Positions 60,601-64,000 of a DNA stretch of 64,000 nt are shown here, one piece after another. The notes beneath the pieces were generated by a model. The model worked only from the letters and a program-made list of their open reading frames with translations. It had not been told where the DNA came from and did no database searches. The DNA is from Rugalucina vietnamica (taxonomy: Eukaryota > Mollusca > Bivalvia > Lucinida > Lucinidae). The translations under genes and the position numbers were made by a program. The DNA lies in the NCBI GenBank assembly GCA_964017185.1, contig OZ024877.1, positions 5,868,006 to 5,932,005 of the forward strand. Direction: 5' to 3'. Positions within the stretch are counted from its first letter, which is position 1, and every line of letters begins with the position of its first letter.

Positions 60601-63600
60601 ACGACAGACTGGCCAAGGTCAAGAGATGACCTTGACCTAAATTAATCACATACCTTCATCTACTCCATTGGTTGTTTGCATCTACCACTTTTCAGGTCTC
60701 AGGCTGCAATAGTTTTCAAAAAATCCATAGTTTTCACTTTTTCCCATGTAAAAGCCTATGTTTCCAAAATTGACCTTGCCGTAAAATAGGTCAAGGTCAT
60801 CCTATGGTCATCATTTGATCAAAGTATGATGGGCTGGAGTCCCAAATGCTACATACCAAGTTTCATGAAAATCCGCCAGCCGGTTCTTGAGAAGAAGATT
60901 TTTGAGTGGTTTTTACCATATATGGGCTGGCGGCCATCTTGGTCATGTGACCTGGATTTCGCGATCAAACTTTCGTCTCCCCTACCCATGGATGCTCCAC
61001 ATAAAATTTCACTTTGATTGGCCAAGCAGTTTCAGAGAAGAAGATCTTTGAAAAGTGTGTATGGACGACAGACTGGCCAAGGTCAAGAGATGACCTTGAT
61101 CTAAATTAATCACATACCTTCATCTACTCCATTAGTTGTTTGCATCTACCACTTTTCAGGCCTCAGGCTGCAATAGTTTTCAAAAAATCCATAGTTTTCA
61201 CTTTTTCCCATGTAAAAGCCTATGTTTCCAAATTTGACCTTGCCGCAAAATAGGTCAAGGTCATCCAAGGGTCATCATTTTATCAAACTATGATGGGCTG
61301 AAGTCTCCAATGCTACATACCAAGTTTCGTGGAAATCCGCCCACCGGTTCTGGAGAAGAAGATTTTTGAGCGGTTTTTACCATATATGGGCGTGGCGGCC
61401 ATCTTGGTCATGTGACCTGGATTTCGCGATCAAACTTTCGTCTCCCCTACCCATAGCTGCTCCACATAAAATTTCACTTTGATTGGCCAAGCAGTTTCAG
61501 AGAAGAAGATCTTTGAAAAGTGTGTATGGACGACAGACTGGCCAAGGTCAAGAGATGACCTTGACCTAAATTAATCACATACCTTCATCTACTCCATTAG
61601 TTGTTTGCAGCTACCACTTTTCAGGCCTCAGGCTGCAATAGTTTTCAAAAAATCCATAGTTTTCACTTTTTCCCATGTAAAAGCCTATGCTTCCAAATTT
61701 GACCTTGCCGTAAAATAGGTCAAGGTCATCCAAAGGTCATCATTTTATCAAACTATGATGGGCTGAAGTCCCCGATGCTACATACCAAGTTTCGTGGAAA
61801 TCGGCCCACCGGTTCTGGAGAAGAAGATTTTTGAGCGGTTTTTACCATATATGGGCGTGGCGGCCATCTTGGTCATGTGACCTGGATTTCGCGATCAAAC
61901 TTGAAATGCCACTACCCAAGGAGGCTCCACATAAAATTTCAACTAGATCGGCCAAGCGGTTTCAGAGAAGAAGATCTTTGAAATTGTGGACGACGGACGG
62001 ACGGACGCCGGATCATGGCCATCCTATAAGCTCACCTTGTGAGCCTTCGGCTCAGGTGAGCTAAAAATGTGTGAATCCTTTGCACTGCAAAGGATTCTCA
62101 CAATTTTTCAACAAAAAATAACAGTGTATTTGTTACTTTAGCTGATATTTGCTTAACAAATTTATGTCTTAACGATATCGTTAAGCTAACGATGCTTTGA
62201 ACAACTGGGTCCTGTTCATTGGAACAAAAAGATGTGAAGGATACAAAGTAGGCAGTAATTTTGAAGCATGACTGTAGTTTTGAGTAAGAAAACACAGAGA
62301 TATCATAGCTACCGGGCTGTGACACCACGACTTGTAGAGGCAGGAAAATAACACACAACTCTCCTGAAACACAGAGGTATAGGTAAATACTTTGACCGTA
62401 CCGCTTAACCTCTGACATAGATATGCGTATGTTGATCGGACTGCTTAAATAATTATGTTCTCAATAATGCGACTCTATGACGGTAAACAACATATGATCA
62501 CATGCTTCACATGCCACTGGAAAAATGTGTAAAACAAATAGGTGCCCCTTTTTCTGTGTTTACAAAACTTCATCATGTGAGTTCAAGCCGCACAGTCAAA
62601 GTATTTTACCTATAAAACATTGGTGAGAATGTTCTGTAGTCATCAAGGACAAACAAAATATTTAATATGTTTAAAAACAAATTTCTACACATATATAAGA
62701 AACTTAAAATAATATTTTTCTTAAGCTAGCATAGAAGCCCATCAGCATGTTTATTCAAGCTCTCCGAGTATAATCTTGTAGCACTTCAGTTATAATACCT
62801 TATTCTTATCTGGTCTCAAATAGAGCTAGATACCAGGTATTCTCATGACATGGGTTAAATTTAGCATAAACTTCTATTGTTTCAATATAGGGATCAAACA
62901 TGATTTTCCATTCATTAACATTCGCTAGGTCCCGAGGTTTTCAACACTCCCCTCGGGACCTAGCAAATGTTAATGAATGACAAAATCATTTTTGATCGCT
63001 ATTATTGCATAAATTCTGCAGAAACGAAAGAAATAAGAAGCAGAAACGAAAGAAATATGGTGCACTATATTTTACAGCCTCATCACATTTTCATATGCGT
63101 AAAAGATTTTGTTTTTATGCTCCTTCCGGGCAGACTTCAGTTTTTCATTACTAGCACGTGTTTTGTGTGGCGCCCGGTAAAGAGCATAAGTAAAAGCCAT
63201 GTATTAACAGCACGTGCGCGCGTGAATTGCAATATTAATGCATGGCTTTCTCTTCGTTAATAAACGGCTGATAATATCGTGTGACACGGGTATTTATGCA
63301 ATAATAAAATTTTAATGTTCTTCAGTTTAAAAATGGAAGATAAATAACTGATAAGAATTTCAGAGAAGCCCCAATATGATTTGTATATAATACTGTGTGC
63401 GAGATCTATGGATATTGCTGCCTTATAAATGCACCACTATATTTACCCGAGTTGCAAGGTCTTTAAGTTGATTGCGGAGCTCATACAGTTCCGTGGACGT
63501 CAATAGAATAGTGTTGAGAGTTTGGACCATAAGACAGGCAAATTTCACGTCAATCTCACTGACTAGGATTTCTGATAACGATCGGAATATGTCCTCCGAG

Positions 63601-63621
63601 CTGATCAATAAACATAGTTGC
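57470..63621 (-). CDS. VAC14: VAC14, PIKfyve-complex scaffold, C-terminal part (5 exons)
   Basis: Exons in transcript order: 63621-63447, 62363-62245, 59177-59098, 58169-58013, 57617-57470. Introns are GT-AG, phases agree, and the stop is TAG at 57472-57470. About 225 residues match the C-terminal part of vertebrate VAC14 (782 residues in human), for example [20 protein letters not shown] and [20 protein letters not shown]. This is the region that binds FIG4. VAC14 scaffolds PIKfyve and FIG4 on endolysosomes to control PI(3,5)P2. The N-terminal HEAT-repeat part lies beyond 64000. The protein ends LLPYKK and lacks the hydrophobic ending (VVL) of the human protein, which is PDZ-ligand-like. Confidence 0.95.
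58013..58169 (-). CDS. VAC14: VAC14 exon
   Basis: Encodes [40 protein letters not shown] and [11 protein letters not shown]. The core is nearly identical to vertebrate [29 protein letters not shown]. Acceptor attacag, donor gtagtt. Confidence 0.97.
58288..58750. mobile_element. MITE with ~50-bp GC-rich inverted ends
   Basis: tgcaccagtcatttgcatcc and ctcccccggggccggggaat at the left are mirrored at the right by ccccggccccgggggagccg and gatacaaatgactggtgca. TAA lies on both sides. Located in the VAC14 intron between 58169 and 59098. Confidence 0.85.
59098..59177 (-). CDS. VAC14: VAC14 exon
   Basis: Encodes [20 protein letters not shown] then ESPIFA, matching vertebrate [26 protein letters not shown]. 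The donor is gtaagt; the acceptor is tag. A 3-kb intron holding element H6 separates it from the preceding exon. Confidence 0.95.
59540..59747 (-). mobile_element. SINE with type II tRNA-like head
   Basis: On the minus strand: cccgtggccgagcagttaag (box A like tRNA-Ser/Leu) and gtgtgggtttgagtcccg (box B), followed by a body ending near ctcatatgagctgaaataat. It lies in the VAC14 intron. Confidence 0.7.
59834..62212. mobile_element. Inverted-repeat element G, copy 2, split by H6
   Basis: Left part 59834-59927 (gggcccagttgttctaaact) and right part 62063-62212 (ending gaacaactgggtcc) flank H6. Without H6 the element is about 245 bases. It shares aaaggattctcacaattttt and aacaaaaaataacagtg with copy 1. 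It overlaps no exon; the VAC14 exon begins at 62245. Confidence 0.72.
59928..62062 (-). mobile_element. Large element H6 (AGCTCACCTGAG family, second subfamily)
   Basis: A minus-oriented relative of H3 with four to five units and a 5' hairpin at the right. It sits in the VAC14 intron and is inserted inside an older inverted-repeat element whose halves flank it (59834-59927 and 62063-62212). Confidence 0.88.
62245..62363 (-). CDS. VAC14: VAC14 exon
   Basis: Encodes [20 protein letters not shown] then [19 protein letters not shown]. It matches vertebrate [35 protein letters not shown] with equal length up to the junction. Acceptor gtttcag. The donor gtatcc is weak but gives the correct phase. 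Confidence 0.93.
62364..62886. other. VAC14 intron, no feature recognised
   Basis: Non-coding AT-rich intron up to the 116-base hairpin. Confidence 0.55.
62887..63002. repeat. 116-base hairpin in the VAC14 intron
   Basis: Arms run outward from gctaggtcccgagg / cctcgggacctagc through cattcattaacatt / aatgttaatgaatg to gatcaaacatgatttt / aaaatcatttttgatc, with a ~12-base loop (ttttcaacactc). Few mismatches over about 50 bp per arm. Confidence 0.88.
63447..63621 (-). CDS. VAC14: VAC14 exon (first in window, transcript order)
   Basis: Encodes [40 protein letters not shown] and [18 protein letters not shown]. Vertebrate counterpart: LCLLLNAEQVYRLLSEILCE. The acceptor follows a long pyrimidine run and the donor is gtaaat. 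Confidence 0.95.
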
Positions 63622-64000
63622 CTGAAAAAAAAAAAAACGAAAACTTACACTGAATATTAAAGAACGCAATGTATAAAATTTTAATTCAATGAAGATTAAT
63701 AGCTAACTTAAAAAAATAACTCAATACCTCATGATGACTCATAAGTTACCACGATATATTGGTAAACACAAAACTGTGTACATCCTGATTTGATTTCAGG
63801 TCAGTGTTGTGGCTGTCAGCCCTTCCGTGTTTGCCAACTGATAAGTTTTTAAGCACCCAGTCTAATAGTCTCTTCATTTGTAGCCGAGCATGCCAGTGTA
63901 ATTCTTACATGGTTTGGACCCCACCCACTCCCCTCCCCCCAAAAAGTGTGAATATTTTTTTATAGACATGTTCTTTGAATGATAAAGCAATGTCAGTTTA
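63622..64000. other. VAC14 intron at the window edge
   Basis: No further VAC14 exon recognised before the end. Confidence 0.55.

Noticed and set aside
63423-63446. Extension of the VAC14 exon into VNIVVHL
   Set aside because: These codons follow a donor (gtaaat). Joining to the next exon at ESCVLFSC matches the known VAC14 order, so they are intronic.

Overview
The window looks like nuclear DNA from a lophotrochozoan animal, most likely a bivalve mollusc. It is AT-rich, its genes are split by many GT-AG introns, and it is crowded with short non-autonomous repeats. Several of these, such as elements opening AGCTCACCTGAGC or TATGCCCCCAACTTT followed by CGTC or TGTC runs, are in my experience common in bivalve genomes. 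The species is not identifiable by eye. No bacterial, organellar or viral genes were seen.

Three host genes are supported. (1) WDR7 (rabconnectin-3 beta), plus strand. Twenty-one consecutive coding exons between 1770 and 51493 join in phase without a break into about 1,260 codons ending at a TAG; the N-terminal part lies before the window. (2) An intronless nicotinic-acetylcholine-receptor-like subunit (36884-38146, minus strand), complete, nested antisense in a WDR7 intron. (3) The C-terminal five exons of VAC14 (57470-63621, minus strand), whose 5' part lies beyond the right edge. WDR7 and VAC14 are tail to tail, about 6 kb apart between stop codons. WDR7 works with DMXL proteins on V-ATPase assembly. 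VAC14 is the scaffold of the PIKfyve-FIG4 complex that makes PI(3,5)P2. Both act on endolysosomes, but nothing in the sequence shows co-regulation.

Nearly everything else is repeats. (a) About 19 recognisable copies of a ~235-bp MITE with ~25-bp inverted ends, a ~32-bp-arm internal hairpin and 4-bp A..T target duplications. (b) Twelve large elements in five sequence families that share one layout: 5' hairpin, CGTC/TGTC-type microsatellite, tandem core units, then a 3' subterminal inverted repeat and hairpin. They resemble non-autonomous Helentron- or pearl-like elements. (c) A 5'-truncated L2/CR1-type LINE with an open reverse transcriptase frame inside one of these. (d) A TTAA-flanked 741-bp element, a TAA-flanked 753-bp element, a possible Mutator-like element with 10-bp flanking repeats, other inverted-terminal-repeat elements, and tRNA-like SINEs. 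Insertions nest in each other repeatedly.

The observations I rate highest are: a gapless ~40-nt sequence pattern shared by tandem units of otherwise dissimilar repeat families; compensatory base-pair changes in the MITE hairpin; conserved transcription-factor-like words in the large elements, with an apparent switch from a CArG-box to a MEF2-type word; and tandem partial copies of a WDR7 exon that keep splice acceptors but run into stop codons.
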